Shown: piece after piece, positions 1-13,520 of the stretch
Layout of the letters: every line of letters begins with the position of its first letter
Position numbering within the stretch: position 1 is the stretch's first letter
Assembly (NCBI GenBank): GCA_026874595.1
Contig: CM049312.1
Span: forward strand, 63,518,929-63,582,928
Length of the DNA stretch: 64,000 nucleotides
Source of the DNA: Sipunculus nudus
Lineage: Eukaryota > Annelida > Sipuncula > Golfingiida > Sipunculidae
Reading direction: 5' to 3'
Program-made: the position numbers and the translations under genes
Notes under the pieces: generated by a model
What the model was told of the DNA's origin: nothing
The model's input: the letters and a program-made list of their open reading frames with translations, nothing else
The model's database searches: none

Positions 1-122
1 GGGGGGGGGGGGGTTAAGGGGTTCAAACCAATATGTGCGACCTGGACCCCCTTTTCCGGACCTGGGGAACTTGTTTTAGGTTTTGTCATTAGTCCCCTTG
101 GGTTGGACCCCCCCCCCCCCCC
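1..122. repeat. Transposon-end-like repeat with G and C runs
   Basis: The window opens in a G run and ends this stretch in a C run at about 106-122. The sequence between them shares words such as 'acctggaccccc' and 'cttgggttggacccc' with 47886-48115, so both look like fragments of one interspersed repeat. The copy is cut by the window edge. It has no coding content. Confidence 0.5.
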
Positions 123-1150
123 ACTTTTCCTAATCCCCGGACCCGTACCTGCTCAATGTCAAAGGTTACTGAGCAAATATTTATTCACTGGGTCATGTTA
201 CTGAAATTTTCTTCCTCATATAAATAAATATCCCTATGACTCTAGGGGGTTTGGGCAAAATCGGCCTCAAACAGGCCTGCCTGTATCACTCATATACATA
301 TACAGTAAATGTATAGTAAATTCTGTACTGACTTCCGTGGTCTTTGGGTAGAGAGTCGCGAGTCCGATTCTCATCCGAATCGGTCAGATTTTCCCGGTCG
401 GTCTCCATTCAGGCTGAGCGCTCTGCAGGCTTCATGGAAAGGCTGTGCGCCACGTCCGTATTTCATCACAGGCGAGTGTGCCTTTCAGGGTTCCTAGGTG
501 GTATTGTAATGTACTAAGGGCCAGTCTATTACTACAATTCTCACTCTCTGTATTTAATAATTATTATATATTATGTAAGTTGCAGGTGTTTAAGTTAATT
601 AGGACTTTGTGTATTCAAATGTCTGAGTTGCAAGGTATTTACATGATGACTGTAATTGCTAAGCCTTGATTACATGGCAACTCTATTCAGTCTAATTGCA
701 CTTTCATTGCACACTTTCATTCTTTAATTGCATCTGTTGTGACACGTCAGGGAAATCTCTGATTGGTTTACTAATGGTGTATGAATCTTGCTGGGAGAGA
801 TGCGATGTGTTCAGAGGCAGTTACAAGCTGGGGGCCAAGCCCTGAACTTGGGCTTGGCATTCCCTCTCCTGTATAGTTAAAATAAAGAATATTTTACATC
901 AACTCAGAGACTTTACAGTTTGTCACCAATGCATCTTGGACCAGGTTATAATCTCTACAGTATGACCAACAATAAGGACGATTACATGCCCATGACCCGC
1001 AGGTGCGGTAGTCACCGGGACTGGATAACACCAGGATATAAATGAAAGTGTCACCGCCTTGTAATGTAGTCCGAAACCTGAATGGAATTCTTCAGATGCA
1101 TATAGTTAATTACTTCATTAATTAATCAATCAATCAATAAATCAATTAAC

Positions 1151-1205
<55 letters not shown>
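1151..1205. repeat. (TAA)n microsatellite
   Basis: About 18 near-perfect trinucleotide units, directly visible. Confidence 0.95.
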
Positions 1206-1207
<2 letters not shown>

Positions 1208-1734
1208 TTATAATAAATTCCAGCATGACAGTTTTTTTAATCACATTTTCCTCTATAAGCGCAAAATGAGCACTAAGTATTTAATTTTTCATCTCATGAG
1301 TAGTTTGAACTCAGTTATCTTTATAATATTTATTATCCGCCCACTAAAGAGTCCTTTCCATGTAAACGTTATTTAGTTCCTCCTCCTTGACATTTATTAA
1401 GATTTCTAAGGATACATCCCGATAACAAGAATTTGCTGGCTTGGCTATATATCCCTGAGGAAACGTTAGAGCAATTATTTAATTTGCGTAGGTATACAAG
1501 TGGGGTGTCTGGGTTCTTTTCGTGGGATGAAGAATATTGTCCACGTATTTTGTTTGTTGTTTGTCTGTTTATAAGACAAAAATAGTTGACTCTAACAGCG
1601 TGTGCATCCTCAAAGGCTAGGCAAATTTAATTCCCATATGTACACTTACTTGCATGCGTAAGGAATAACGATTTGTCCGAGTTTATGTTTTCACCACGTT
1701 GTGGGCAAGGTACAAGCAGCTGTACTTAATTATC

Positions 1735-2035
1735 GGTACACCTACTCGGATATGGTCAGGTCCAGGTACAGGTACATGATTTTCATAAAGTACCTAGGTT
1801 CAGGCCCAGGTGCTTTAGAAATCACCTGGGAACATGTTTCTTTAGTTCATTTAAAAATATCTTAATAAATAATTATTGCATAACTTTAATCTCTAAGTGA
1901 AACTAAACATGTTCATTTTCAGTACCTAGAATACATGTTACCAAGTACATACACTTCAGGCCCAGGTACAGGTACCAGGTACTGCCTACTCATGACATAT
2001 CCAGATACATGCAGGTAGAGTACACATACCTGGCC
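1735..2035. repeat. GGTAC-rich interspersed repeat
   Basis: The words 'caggtacaggtac' and 'ttcaggcccaggt' occur at both ends of this ~300-bp stretch, with 'gtacctag' between them. It looks like a short non-autonomous element or a degenerate internal duplication. The family is not recognised. Confidence 0.4.
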
Positions 2036-3111
2036 CTAACCTTTTTTTTGTGTCTGGTAGCCTTTATTGGATATCTGAAGACAAAAAATTTTATTTCTTA
2101 GAATTTCTATCCAGTCGCTGGGCGGGGATGGTTGATGAGTATATAAAGAAATTTACAAGTGATCGGCTCACAATGTATTAATATTTATTTTGCTTTGGTG
2201 GAAATATGCGATCTTTTAGTGCTATCTTTTTATTGCTCAAGAAAATAAACATCCATATGTAAACACCAGATTCGACAATAAGCACACGTGAAAAAAACAT
2301 GAAAATATGTTTCTTCTATGATGCATTAGTATGAATATTTTTTATGTACGCTATAACCCCAACGTCAAATACTCACCGGTCACAGTCCAATGTATGCAGC
2401 GTGGGTTTGGAGTTGCACGATGTTTGGCAAGTTGTAAAGGATCAAGCTATAAAGAATTTTTATTTGTGCATAAAAGAACACTTAACATGACAGGTTTTTG
2501 ACACCTCGAGGGTCACCCAGGGTAATACTTCCTCCCGCCCACGTTATAAAACATTAAGCGAATTCCGTCACTTCACTGCAGATAAGGTCAGAAAATATCC
2601 ATTTAAATCTATTTTGTTGAAGGGTATCATTTTAATACAAAAACCATCTCACGTCTCCAGTGATTTTTTAAAATATTTTTTGTTGAATTTAACTGCCTCC
2701 ATTTTTAAGTGTATGTACTTCTGCAGAATTCCATTCCGGTTCCAGACTACAAGACAGAGCAGTATCACACGATTCTTATCATTTTATATCCAGGTGTTGA
2801 CCAGGCCAGGTGACGACTGCACCTACGGACCTGGGTGTGTTATCGTTCCCATTGCCGGGCCATACCATCGAGGAACCCCCGTAAAGCGCATTCATTAGTG
2901 AGTGCAAATACAACCGTTGGGCACGGCCTTCCCATAAGGCCTGCAGTGCGCTCATTCTGGTTGGGGGCCGACCATGAAAAATCCCACTGCTTCGGAGTTC
3001 TGTACTCTACCTCTGAGCCAGAGAAGCCGGTCTGCTGATTAGATGTTTCTTGAATATAGACTTTTTTCAAGGTAAAAGCTTACAGATAAAATTTACTGAG
3101 ATCTCATATTA

Positions 3112-3590
3112 CCGAGCGGTTGTGGTGGTGTAATGGTGTAGGTGCCGGTGTCATGATCGAGAGGTCATGAGTTCGAATCCCGGTCAGACCCCCACTGTGC
3201 CAAGACCCTTAGGCAAGGTCCCAACCGCAAGTGGGCTTCCGTCCACCGAGCAATAGGATTGGGTACCAGTAAATACTGGGAAGGTAACCAGCGATGGAAT
3301 AGGGTTTCATCCAGTAGGGGTTAACACCTGAGTCGCTTCCGGGATAAGCTCCGGCATGATGAGCCAGTATAGTTTTGTCCAAACGGGATTTTACGAAATA
3401 CCACGTCCCGATCTGAATCAGTCAGCCCTAAAAACCCACTGAATTACAGATGGATTGAGATAACAGATCGACTGAGATTACGGATCGGATGAGATAACGG
3501 ATGGATCAGTCTACAATCGGGGTTTAGGCCACACGGATTCCGAGTCCGTAACCGGAATCACTGGCCGAATCATTGAATAAACAGCCGATT
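3112..3590 (+). mobile_element. tRNA-derived SINE
   Basis: The head resembles a tRNA gene with an internal RNA polymerase III promoter: an A-box-like 'tggtgtaatggt' near 3126 and a B-box-like 'gagttcgaatcc' near 3169. A ~400-bp non-tRNA body follows, with a small hairpin-like 'accagtaaatactgg' near 3265. It is not a functional tRNA: no clean acceptor stem or anticodon arm is seen. The tail has imperfect repeats of 'gagataacggatcg'-type sequence at 3455-3505. Exact ends were not determined. Confidence 0.65.
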
Positions 3591-5437
3591 GGTTCAAGTC
3601 TGCATCAAGTCCTTGACACACACTCATAGATACACATGCACACACCCACACCCAAAGCTAGTATGTTTGGACCAACCATACTTTCCACTGCATTTAAAGT
3701 TATCGTGCACAAGAACAAAAACGGTAAGCAAGCGGATTTCAGCTTCAACGATGCTGATAATAAGAAAACATTGTATAGTTACAATGCAATAAAAATAAAT
3801 ATACTTCCGCTCTTAAGGCTACAATTAAACAAAGGAGCTTTTTTATCTATTATCGTTCTTTCCCAATATCCTACACACGCACGCATGCCCACACACGTAC
3901 AATATACATGTGCACATGAATACGGTTTTACGAATATGTGACATGGCATGAAATGTTGGAGGACACCAGGGTATATTTTAAGGAACATTTAGAACTGCAC
4001 AAACTTCTAATCAAGCGTCCCCCGTCAGCATAAAATGCACCATATATACATCAGAGACATAGGCCATTCAATTTAAGTCTCGACCATTATTAATTGATTT
4101 TAAGTGAGTCAAGTCTGTAAATATGGCGTTTTATATAACATAAATGTTATTAATTGTTAATGTAAATATGACAATATATAATTTTCACAGATATATAATA
4201 ATGATTACAAACTCCTACCAGAGCGAGTCATATGGTGTATAACCTTGATGGGAGTGACCGAGCACAGTGGCGGATACAGAGGGGGGCCGCCCCCCCCCCC
4301 CCCCCCATAAAAAAAATATTCGTTATAACTTTTCATTTTCTATATTTTCTTTTTATTCCCTAGCAATTAGATTATTAAATTATCGACTGTTTATTAATTT
4401 CAAATCATACGTTGGGGTTATCAATGGACAGTTTTTTTTTATTTACTCCGAATTAAGATAACTTCCAAATATTTCTATAACGAGAGAAGGGGTCTTTTCG
4501 TTATTACACTCTGCTTGACAACAACACCGAGGCACTCCCCCCCCCCCCCCCCCCACCCCCCACCATTGCATTCGCGAAATCATAATCAAGGTAGAGAACT
4601 GATAATTTGTGTGACAGGTGACTCAAAAATTCCTCTTTACATTTCATAGTTTAATATTTCCCAATATGGGGTTGGACACCATGCCCTCCCCCATGTACCT
4701 ATAATTAAATTTAAGGGAAACATGGTGAAAAAAACACTGGAGGAAATAAAATGACTTACTCATACAGTTTTAGAGTTTTATCTATTATTATCCTTAAGAA
4801 CCGGACACATTTATAATTACAACTGGACATTTCCAGGTATGACTGCACAAATAAGAGTCAACTACCTTAAAATATGCCCATGGGACATCGTACGAAATGG
4901 CACCGTGCTTGGCCAGTTAAAAAACTACACTTTCATCAATTTTCATTCAGCAATATTGCTGACTGGTACATTTTTTGTTGACATTCTCCTTGGCGGGTCC
5001 AGGGTCGGGGAGCTTACCTGTCGTTTATTACGGTACCTCCTTGAAACGTTCCGTACTGATACTGTAGCACACTTGGGTCAACACTGGAGAAAAACTTGTT
5101 TTGGCCCGAAATATATAATCGGTCTGTTTTCCTGCACAACCTCAACAAAATTAGGACGGACTGATTGATCAATTTACAGGTGTCTGCTTTATCATCACCT
5201 ATATACCAAGGGACAGAACGTCTGCAATCTGGCCAACCTATGTTTATATAGACTAACCTAAACTTTCATGCAAACAATATCTTGTTAAGAAACTAAATTA
5301 AATAATTTGAAAAAGAAGGACATTCGCCTAATTTAATTCATCTCCTACAATCCGTCAACATATAGAGGACATTCACCGAGCACATTCGCCCCCCCCCCCT
5401 GTGACCAATCACATTAAACCAAAATAGCATGCGAACA

Positions 5438-5438
<1 letters not shown>

Positions 5439-5504
<66 letters not shown>
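5439..5504. repeat. (TA)n microsatellite
   Basis: 33 TA units in a row. Confidence 0.97.
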
Positions 5505-5506
<2 letters not shown>

Positions 5507-6094
5507 TATTATGAAGGCTACGTTACGGCTATCTACCAGTATGGATTATATCTGTATCACTTCCGTAACTCCCGTATATTAATCAGCATAGCTCAGAGCA
5601 AGGGCGGGTCAAAAGGAAAGTGAAAGGGGAGACAAACTTGCATGGGATTTTCTTTTCAGCTCACATGGTCATATATTCAGCTAAATATTAGAAATATTAA
5701 ATTTACACATTTGTGTTTGTTTCTTAAATTCATCCTTACATATACCACTTAGGCCAATTACTATATTTTGTTCTAATTGCTTCATTAAATGGTTTCAAGC
5801 TACACGTATCGTATATTACAGAGTGCAGATGCAATGTATACCTAATTGGCCTGATTTGAACTGCTTATCAAATTTAGTTTTGCTCATCGAAAATGGAAAA
5901 TTTACACCATTTTATTTCAGTTAATAAATTCAATGTGTATTATTATGCTCCAGCTTATTCCATTATTCTATAATTGTAATAATATTCAGGGTAAGTACCC
6001 AGTGTATATATAAATTGAAATATAAAACTTATACAAATACATGTTTGTGATAATGAGAGCCTCCTGCATCGTTCATGTTAACCATGACAACAAG

Positions 6095-6625
6095 ATATTC
6101 AGGCCTTTTAATAAATCCGTCATATGACGGGAGTATTATGGTATACAGTCGTCCGTTCATAAACTTTTTGTGTCGCCGCGATAATTTACCGGGGCTTTGA
6201 TGGATTTTCACGAAACTCAACATAACAACTTACCCACAGATTTTCTCGCCCAAGTTCGATTATGATCAACATCCACGCATATTTTAATAAGGTCACGGGT
6301 CACTAGGCTGCTTTGTGGTGTCGCCGCGATAACTTATGAAGAATATGAAGGATTTTGATCAAACTCGTCAGAAATGTTAATAAAAAAATTATTTCGCAAA
6401 ATCCACGCATATTTAATGAGGTCAGAGGTCACCGCACTTTGGAGGCACCGTGGTGACTTAACAAAAATCCTTTGGAGATTCATGAAACTCATTTAACATA
6501 ATTACCAATAGAGTTTCTCACCCGAATTACCTTCTCATCAAATTCACGCATATTTAATGAGGTCACAGGTCACAAGATACACTACGGGCGTCTTATGCAC
6601 GTTTGAGGTGCTCTTGTTAAGATAT
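6095..6625 (+). repeat. Interspersed repeat with GTCGCCGCGATAA sub-repeats
   Basis: The stretch starts near 'catatgacggg' and contains 'gtcgccgcgataa' twice (about 6172 and 6321) with a degenerate third copy near 6445. Each is followed by a similar ~130-bp segment with 'cacgcatatttaatgaggtca'-type words. A second copy lies in the opposite orientation at 33425-33965, sharing both ends. It carries no coding sequence and is probably a non-autonomous transposon with internal tandem units. Confidence 0.7.
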
Positions 6626-7579
6626 ACTGATAGGGGTCTGCGAGTCAAGATGCAAGTCATGGAAGAAACCCCTTCCAAGGGTCGTATCAAAATATTTGCT
6701 GTCTGGAGGTATTTAACATCAGAGGGTTATATGGTACTTTTTCTTTTTAAATGTTGTTACGCAAAATTTGTAGTGGTTACCCTGGCGGCGAGAACTGACG
6801 TTTAAAGCTGTTTCGGCTACCGCAGTTTCCGCTGTCATGAATGACAGAGAGACAAACATTCCGAGTAAAACAAGCCTTGTTATTAGTAACTGATGCATGA
6901 ATACACGTAAGTTAACCGTGAATGTAATATTTATATTTTTTACAACAGCATAACATCACACTTTCTGTCTTACCTCGGGAAAATCACAGTTCGACAAACA
7001 GATAAAAATGAAAAAGTACTGTTAGAAATGGCGTGCACAACTTCTTATACTAGAATTGGTCCGAACCTTATAGCTTGTACTGCCACCTAAAATTCTTCAG
7101 TAAATTAAAATCGACGTTCGTGTGGGAGGCTGGCACTACTTTCATGTAGTCCATGAAAGTGAACAGTCAACACAACAACTAGGACTTTGTACAAATTTTC
7201 TCAGAATCAATTTCAGCTGAGCGTCGTGACCCATATGTCTCTTATTCTTTATCAGTCGAGGAAAAAAAAATACGTAGAATAATACCTGCTTGTCTAGAAA
7301 ATACCAAAAAATGTTAATTCTTGTAATAGTGTGTATTTTCAACACACATTTTAGTCAAAATTCCATACTTTTAAGGATTATTTTAGGAAAGCTGTCCCAC
7401 AGAAGCATAAATTAACAAACATAACAAGGACCTGGTCTTTATTTGCAAAGATACTATGATCCACGAACGTTGGGACATATAACAATAGTTTTTTTTTCAT
7501 TTCCCCATGAAAAATAATCTCTATGTATAATTACCTCCGCGGGGAAGACATCCGTTAATCGCCTTTCGTGGGCATATGG

Positions 7580-7705
7580 GCCGAATGAATGAATGCAAAC
7601 ACGAATTTTTGTTGAGCATCCCACAATATGGACCCCTATATGGTGAAGGCTTCCATTTCTTAGACTGCAGATTTCCATTTTATATTTAGCATGTTCTCTG
7701 TACAT
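7580..7705 (+). repeat. Interspersed repeat fragment (family also at 24340 and 35355)
   Basis: The words 'gaatgcaaacacg', 'ggtgaaggcttccatttcttagac' and 'gcagatttcc' recur in diverged form at 24340-24600 and 35355-35545. This copy is the 3' part of the repeat. Confidence 0.5.
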
Positions 7706-7734
7706 GTGTGTGTGTGCGCTCGGGTAGGTTAGGG

Positions 7735-7738
7735 TGTT

Positions 7739-7777
<39 letters not shown>

Positions 7778-7795
7778 CAGAGAGAGAGAGAGAGT
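7735..7795. repeat. (GT)n(GA)n microsatellite
   Basis: A GT run passes into a GA run, directly visible. Confidence 0.95.
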
Positions 7796-8272
7796 TGTCG
7801 TGCCCGTTCACAATTTAGCATGATATGATTAGGGTTATAGATTAGCCGACTGCTTCGACGATAAACATATGACTAAAGTACTACTTGATAGCGCTACTTT
7901 AAAGTGTCCTGTAGCTGTCATTCAGACGGAACCATCACCGTTTGTTTTCTCACGTTTTACCACGTAGAATCGATTAATTTGTCGTGATTGTGACCTTCAG
8001 ATAACCCATTGCAGTTTTCCCTAAAAGGTATCTGTGACGATCTTTGTCATCCTTGTGTGGCCTATAAACATAGGCACAGGACTTGCCCACTCTTAGGTTT
8101 GAATAACGGGATAGTACACAGAGTTGTCCACGTGTTTACATAAACTAAATTAACTATCAGTAACTGTTATATATCAATAGGCGTTTTAGCAATGCAGGTT
8201 ACAAATGAGTGAAATTGCTTAATTCAGCCCCGGGACTGTAACAGACACCCGCGACTATTTCGGCACAACCCT

Positions 8273-8299
8273 CCCCCCCCCCCCCCCCCCCCCCCCCCC
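8273..8299. repeat. C27 homopolymer
   Basis: An uninterrupted run of C. It is the longest of several C/G runs in the window. Confidence 0.95.
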
Positions 8300-11200
8300 G
8301 CGTCCAGCATTCAAGTTCTGGAATAGGTTCACGCATTTGGATTCCCTGGTACATTTAAAGAAATTAACAACTATTATCACGTGACCGTTATATAGCATTG
8401 CTGGCATGATTGAATACCGGCATTAGGCCAAGTCCGGAAACCGTTAAGTCATGTGATTCTTTAAGATCCGTTAAGGTTCGTGTAACTAAACAACCGTCGT
8501 ATTAAATATGTTTGCAGTGGAATCTTTGGGAGTTTTGTGTCATTATAAGGAGTATAAAGCACACAATTTATTGCTTTTCTGTGACATATATCCTCTTGAC
8601 TGTTTCTCAGAGTTTATGTTGTGTTATTTGAAGTGACAACTTTAAATTAGCACGTGCTGTTTTTGGCATGCCGTGTATTATTAGAATATGCTCAGACAGC
8701 ACAACGATTCTTGTAAAGCTGAATCTTAAATCAAGATCCCAGTGAACTATTGACGGAACTATTGAGCAACCGTTCCTAATAGAGCGTAGTAATACAGTTG
8801 AAACTATTCACAAAGAGAGAGATTAATCCCGATTTACAATGAGTGGATGTCACAAGCATATAATCTTGTTGAACCATTGGTTGTTTAAGTAATGCAGAAT
8901 ATTTATAATTTATAAAGGGGAGATGGCTTGGGGCCAAGAATTGTAATCAGTCCAGTAGGAGACTGGTGTCGAATTTTGCATCAGACTCCAAGTTTTAAAC
9001 CCTTGACACCCCTCTAGCATTGTTTTTTTTCCCGTGCCAGGCCTGGTGGCAAAGCCTCGAAAAATTTACCATAAAAAGCAGCGTTTAAAAGGATTGGAAA
9101 TATAGAATGACTGCCGTGAATAACCGTGCCGCAAGTCGTGTAATTTCAATGAAGTGAACACATTATTAATTACTCTTGCCACCGGGGAAAAACATTCAGT
9201 TTCACAGTCGTTTACCTGGTCGGTACCGTTTTACAAAAGGTGTTTTTACAGTTGGGTCAGATTCAATCAAAGTATTTATGAATTGTGAAGTGTTTCATAG
9301 CATTTTTAAAAGGTACTTGTATGCTAACAAGGTCAAAAAGGTGCAAAATGCAGGACAAGGAAGGCCCGGCAGATTTATTAAATTATTACATGAGACCTGG
9401 GAGACATTTTACTGTTGCTGAGCTCTCGCTTCCTTCATCGTGACAGGCGATGGAGCTTAGTCCGACGTCTGGGGTGAAACTCCACGGGGGCGGAGAGCGA
9501 TAAAGTGACAGTAAAAAGTAACGTCTATGTTAAGTATAGCTACTTAAACATTGCGACCAGTAGTTAAATCGGTTGAGTAGACGTGTGTGTGTTTGAAAAA
9601 AAAAAAGTTTCACACTCAATTGGCCATATTACTTTTACACGTTTGCGACACACCCAAAAAAAATATTGTGTAGTTAGTTCGATTTTGATAAAAAAGAACT
9701 ATAGAGCTGTTTTTATTTTAAAGGGATCTATTAATATTCCTGTTATATTAAATTAACAAGACATGTAGTGTATTATGCCTACAATTTCACAGCATCTGTC
9801 AATATATCGTTCTAAAACCGTCGACTTATACTCCTGTACACAAGTTGAAAAAAGCTTGCACCGGGCGCATTTAGTGGCACAAAACGAAGACAGCAACTGG
9901 TGACCGTAGCGCGCAATTTTACAGTTCAAAACGTTTCAGGCCTTCAACCCTGTCCTCAACATGTTTCTTATTTAACGTTACTTCTTGTCTCTGATTGTCG
10001 GAAAATTTGACCTCTGGTCAAGCAGTCTTGGTTGGGTAAACATACATACATAGGACTGTTTATTCACACAAGGAAACAAACAAAGCCATGTAATGACAAA
10101 CAATTTCGAAACCCTCTTTACAACAAGACAATAATTTGGGACATTTTATAATTTATTAATGCAATTTTAATTTGCTTGAGATTCCCGTTTTGGATTGTGT
10201 CGAAACTCTTCCCTACAGGTGTTCGAACTCCGTTCCTGGAGGAGCTGAATGTTCGGGCTATAATTCCAAAAGCTCACACAGCACAGCGATTCTGGTAAAC
10301 TTGAATCTGGTTTCAAGCTAACTGAATTTTGGCTGAATACAAAAGTGTCTCAGGAAAAAAAAACATTCCGGTGTCTCCAAAGTGTTTCTTCTTTCATGTT
10401 TTGCTCCTTATTTCTGAATTGTAGCAAGATCGGACGTTCAGTCACGCAGTCGTTAAGCGACTGGTATCTCTGTACTAATAGCTATGAGGTGACTGCGCTT
10501 TACAACAGGATAACATTTGTGTCATTTTACAATTCATTTATAAAAAAAAGAATGATACATGCATGAAAAGTGTAAATAACAGTTTTTGGTACAGAAAATG
10601 TATCATGCACATATAACCGACAGACTACTTAATCTATAGTCTACATGTTCAATAGTGTAAATATCCTGATTAAATACGACATGAAGTAATGTACATGAGT
10701 ATTGCATGTAACTAAAACATGGTAAAATCCAGAAGAATATCAAGAATAAGGACGGTTTCTATGTGCAACAATTACAGTAGTCTAGACATTATGCAGTATA
10801 TCTACATAATATGCAACAATAGGCCAAATCATAACACACGCACATACACACACGTCCTGATTAAAGCTAATTTCGGCCCTCTGACATCGAGTATACCAGG
10901 TGCGTACTAGCGTTAGAGCGCCTTTTAATCTTGACTTGAGGACTGCACTATAACCCTCGATGAAGATCAAATATTTTCGCAATTTTTTTACCAATCGTTA
11001 GCTTTTTAGTATACTTTTTAACAACTCCACCATGTGCAAGAATATTGGTGAATCCTGGATGTTTGTTGAATATCTAACCGACCGCCTGTTTACAAGCATG
11101 ACTCGTAGGGCGATACAGTGAATGAATCGGATTTTCAGTTTGGTTTGTGAGTTCACATGTATTTTGTGGTGAAAATTCATCACTGGTATATAGCCGAATG

Positions 11201-11664
11201 TGAAGATTATGGGATTTTAACCTAGATATCAATGCAACAGGATGGATGACCGTTGCAGTACTTTTAGTTACGGGTATGGCTTGTATAACGACTCAAGTTT
11301 GGTTTACCAGTCCAATATATATGTCTACTGAATCTTCACGGCTTGTCCTGGTGCGGCGTACTCCTGTCATTGACTACTAAGAACCGTTGTGCCAATTATA
11401 GTGTAACATTTCTACAAACAAAACATAAGTGTGCACAGTCGGCTGTGTTATTGGTTATGTGTGTGTGTGTTCGGGCCCATGTGGCAGACTTCCAGTGCCA
11501 CAAAAGCTTAACCTCTTTCTCCAGCATATATCGCAAGTATAATGGAATATTCACACTAAACAGAATATATACACGTCAGGCAGGAGTAAGTAAAATCGCA
11601 TAAGTACATAAACACAAATGCAAACAAGACCACGCTAGACATACTTTTCCAAACAATGTATATA

Positions 11665-12613
11665 CAGTGAAACTCCTACTTGCGGACAACTCAGTAAGAC
11701 GGACAACTCACTAACGCGGACACTAAATCTCAGTCCCTTCAATTTTGCCTCTATATTATGTTTAACGTAAACTCAGTAAAGCGGACAACTCACTATCCCG
11801 AACAACGGACAGGCTTTCCCGTCCCGCCAGCACATTCCAGTACATATTTTAACCCTCTAAAGCGGACAGACATCGCGAGTTTTATTTTGTTCATATATTT
11901 GTCGGGAAATGGCGCTCCTAGGTCATGACCTCGTATGACCTGTTTTGGTCAAAGCGACGGCCCGGGTACAAGCGTAATTTAGTGAACCATTGGCATGTTA
12001 TATGTAAATATACAGTATAGAAATTGTTGTTTATTCATATCAATGTGTTGATAACACAATCATTGTTAAATTAGATTTGGCAGGTTAATTAGGAAACATT
12101 AAGCTTTCAAACTGAAACAGCTTTTCATTCGACAAGACCACCATCAAAGACTGCCGTTCGTACTTCGTGATCGGCGTCCGGCCCGGGGAACCTTAGTTCC
12201 CGTATTATAGTTTGCGACAGTTAGCGCTTTGTTTTGGTGAATGCGAGGTAAAGACTGTCCTTTAACAAATAATCATGCTGTCCGGATGCTGTCAATAATC
12301 AATCTTCAATGTGCCAAGTGCAACCATCCATGAACATCCAAAGATTAGTTTGCGAGGCCTAGCTGATGTTTGTCTTCTTTTTAAATAATAATATTTTATT
12401 AATTGCAAATGCTTTATTTAGCTATTTTGAAAATGATTTAAATCAAATTTATGTAGCTTATTTCAAATTAGGCGTACATTTTATGAAATCATAGGATATC
12501 AGAAACATTCAATGACGAATTGACGCAATATGCCGAAATCCTCTAAACAGGACAACTCACTAATACGGACACAATCCTCCAGTCCCTTGCGTGTCCGGCT
12601 TAGGGGAATTTCA

Positions 12614-12616
<3 letters not shown>
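11665..12616. mobile_element. TA-flanked non-autonomous Tc1/mariner- or pogo-like element
   Basis: The left end reads 'cagtgaaactcc' after a TA, and the right end reads 'gaatttcactg' before a TA. This gives inverted ends and a TA duplication, as in the Tc1/mariner superfamily. Repeats of 'cggacaactca(c/g)taa' occur near both ends (about 11685, 11701, 11779, 12550) and could be transposase binding sites. The element is 952 bp and has no transposase reading frame, so it is non-autonomous. Assignment to the pogo/Tigger group rests on end sequence alone. Related elements are at 36009 and 39272. Confidence 0.75.
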
Positions 12617-12676
<60 letters not shown>

Positions 12677-12686
12677 TATATATATG

Positions 12687-12743
<57 letters not shown>
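12617..12743. repeat. (TA)n microsatellite
   Basis: About 127 bp of nearly pure TA with a few G or A interruptions. It directly abuts the transposon end, so it may have grown from the TA target duplication. Confidence 0.95.
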
Positions 12744-12746
<3 letters not shown>

Positions 12747-13429
12747 TTTTTTCCCAATTTCACAAATATATACGGTTAGGTCATGAAAAGTGTGAATGGT
12801 TTGAAAACATAACCCGCATTTTTTTGTTCAAAAACAATTATACCTATAAGTATGTTGAAATGAGACACCAAGCACCTAGATAGATATTGAAGCAGACTAT
12901 ATATAGTAGTTCATAACATCAATCCATATATATCATTATAATATACAGCGATTTTGATTAACGTGCTCCCGTGTTAACAGTACACGGGCCTCCGGACGAA
13001 GGTCGTACCTGAGATATACAAAGTTCAAGACTACATCAGACATTAGGTGTATACAACGAGGCCATTCACTGTAATGATAGCCTTTGGTTTAAATATCGCG
13101 TGTTGCTACTACACATTTACAACGGCAGTGTTTCATGCTATAGAGTCGCGAGCGGCTTAAAAATGACATTATATGTGGCTCTGCCCGGTTTTTTTTTGGC
13201 CCACATATATGTAACCGGCAATTCACGACATAAGTATTCGAGGCCGGTAACCTGTGGTCTGATAAACCCACCTGTGGTCTGATTAATAATAATTTACTAA
13301 CGAACAGATAATGTTTCTCTTGCTATTAGCGAGTCTATAATTAGCATGGCGTTATTTCATTGACTTCAAACCAGCCTTATCTGCAAACCTGACTACAGAG
13401 TCTCTAAGTTTCTTTTGTCTTAATTGATG

Positions 13430-13435
13430 TTTATT
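13430..13435 (-). terminator. Possible poly(A) signal of the lectin/CUB gene
   Basis: AATAAA on the minus strand, about 700 bp downstream of the stop codon at 14138. I noticed no canonical hexamer on this strand closer to the stop. If it is used, the 3' UTR contains the MITE at 13521-13877. Confidence 0.3.
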
Positions 13436-13520
13436 CAGTATAAAACATTTAATTGTGGTTCAGATGTTTAGCCATGCAAGGATATCTTGATAGTTACCAA
13501 TTAGATGTAATTCTATCATA

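Larger units (their letters stand above)
123..3111. other. Intergenic, no gene seen
   Basis: All reading frames are short and show no recognisable domain. The stretch holds a (TAA)n microsatellite at 1151-1205 and a GGTAC-rich repeat at about 1735-2035. The rest is unstructured AT-rich sequence. Confidence 0.6.
3591..11664. other. Intergenic, repeats only
   Basis: No reading frame here carries a recognisable domain or convincing splice sites. Contents are C/G runs (4290-4306, 4538-4553, 8273-8299), (TA)n at 5439-5504, an interspersed repeat at 6095-6625, a GT/GA tract at 7735-7795 and a repeat fragment at 7580-7705. The sequence at 4266-4306 starts with 'cagtggcggatacag', a typical transposon-end word, and runs into a C tract. 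Confidence 0.55.

Noticed and set aside
325-500. tRNA-like stretch that could be a SINE head
   Set aside because: The words resemble A and B boxes only loosely and no cloverleaf or second copy could be confirmed.
4839-5168. 109-codon frame on the plus strand
   Set aside because: No domain, no splice-site support, no plausible start context. Probably chance.
5429-5623. Frame rich in alternating Tyr-Ile
   Set aside because: It is the translation of a (TA)n microsatellite. The same holds for frames at 16116, 18060, 35538, 43722, 47030 and 53082.
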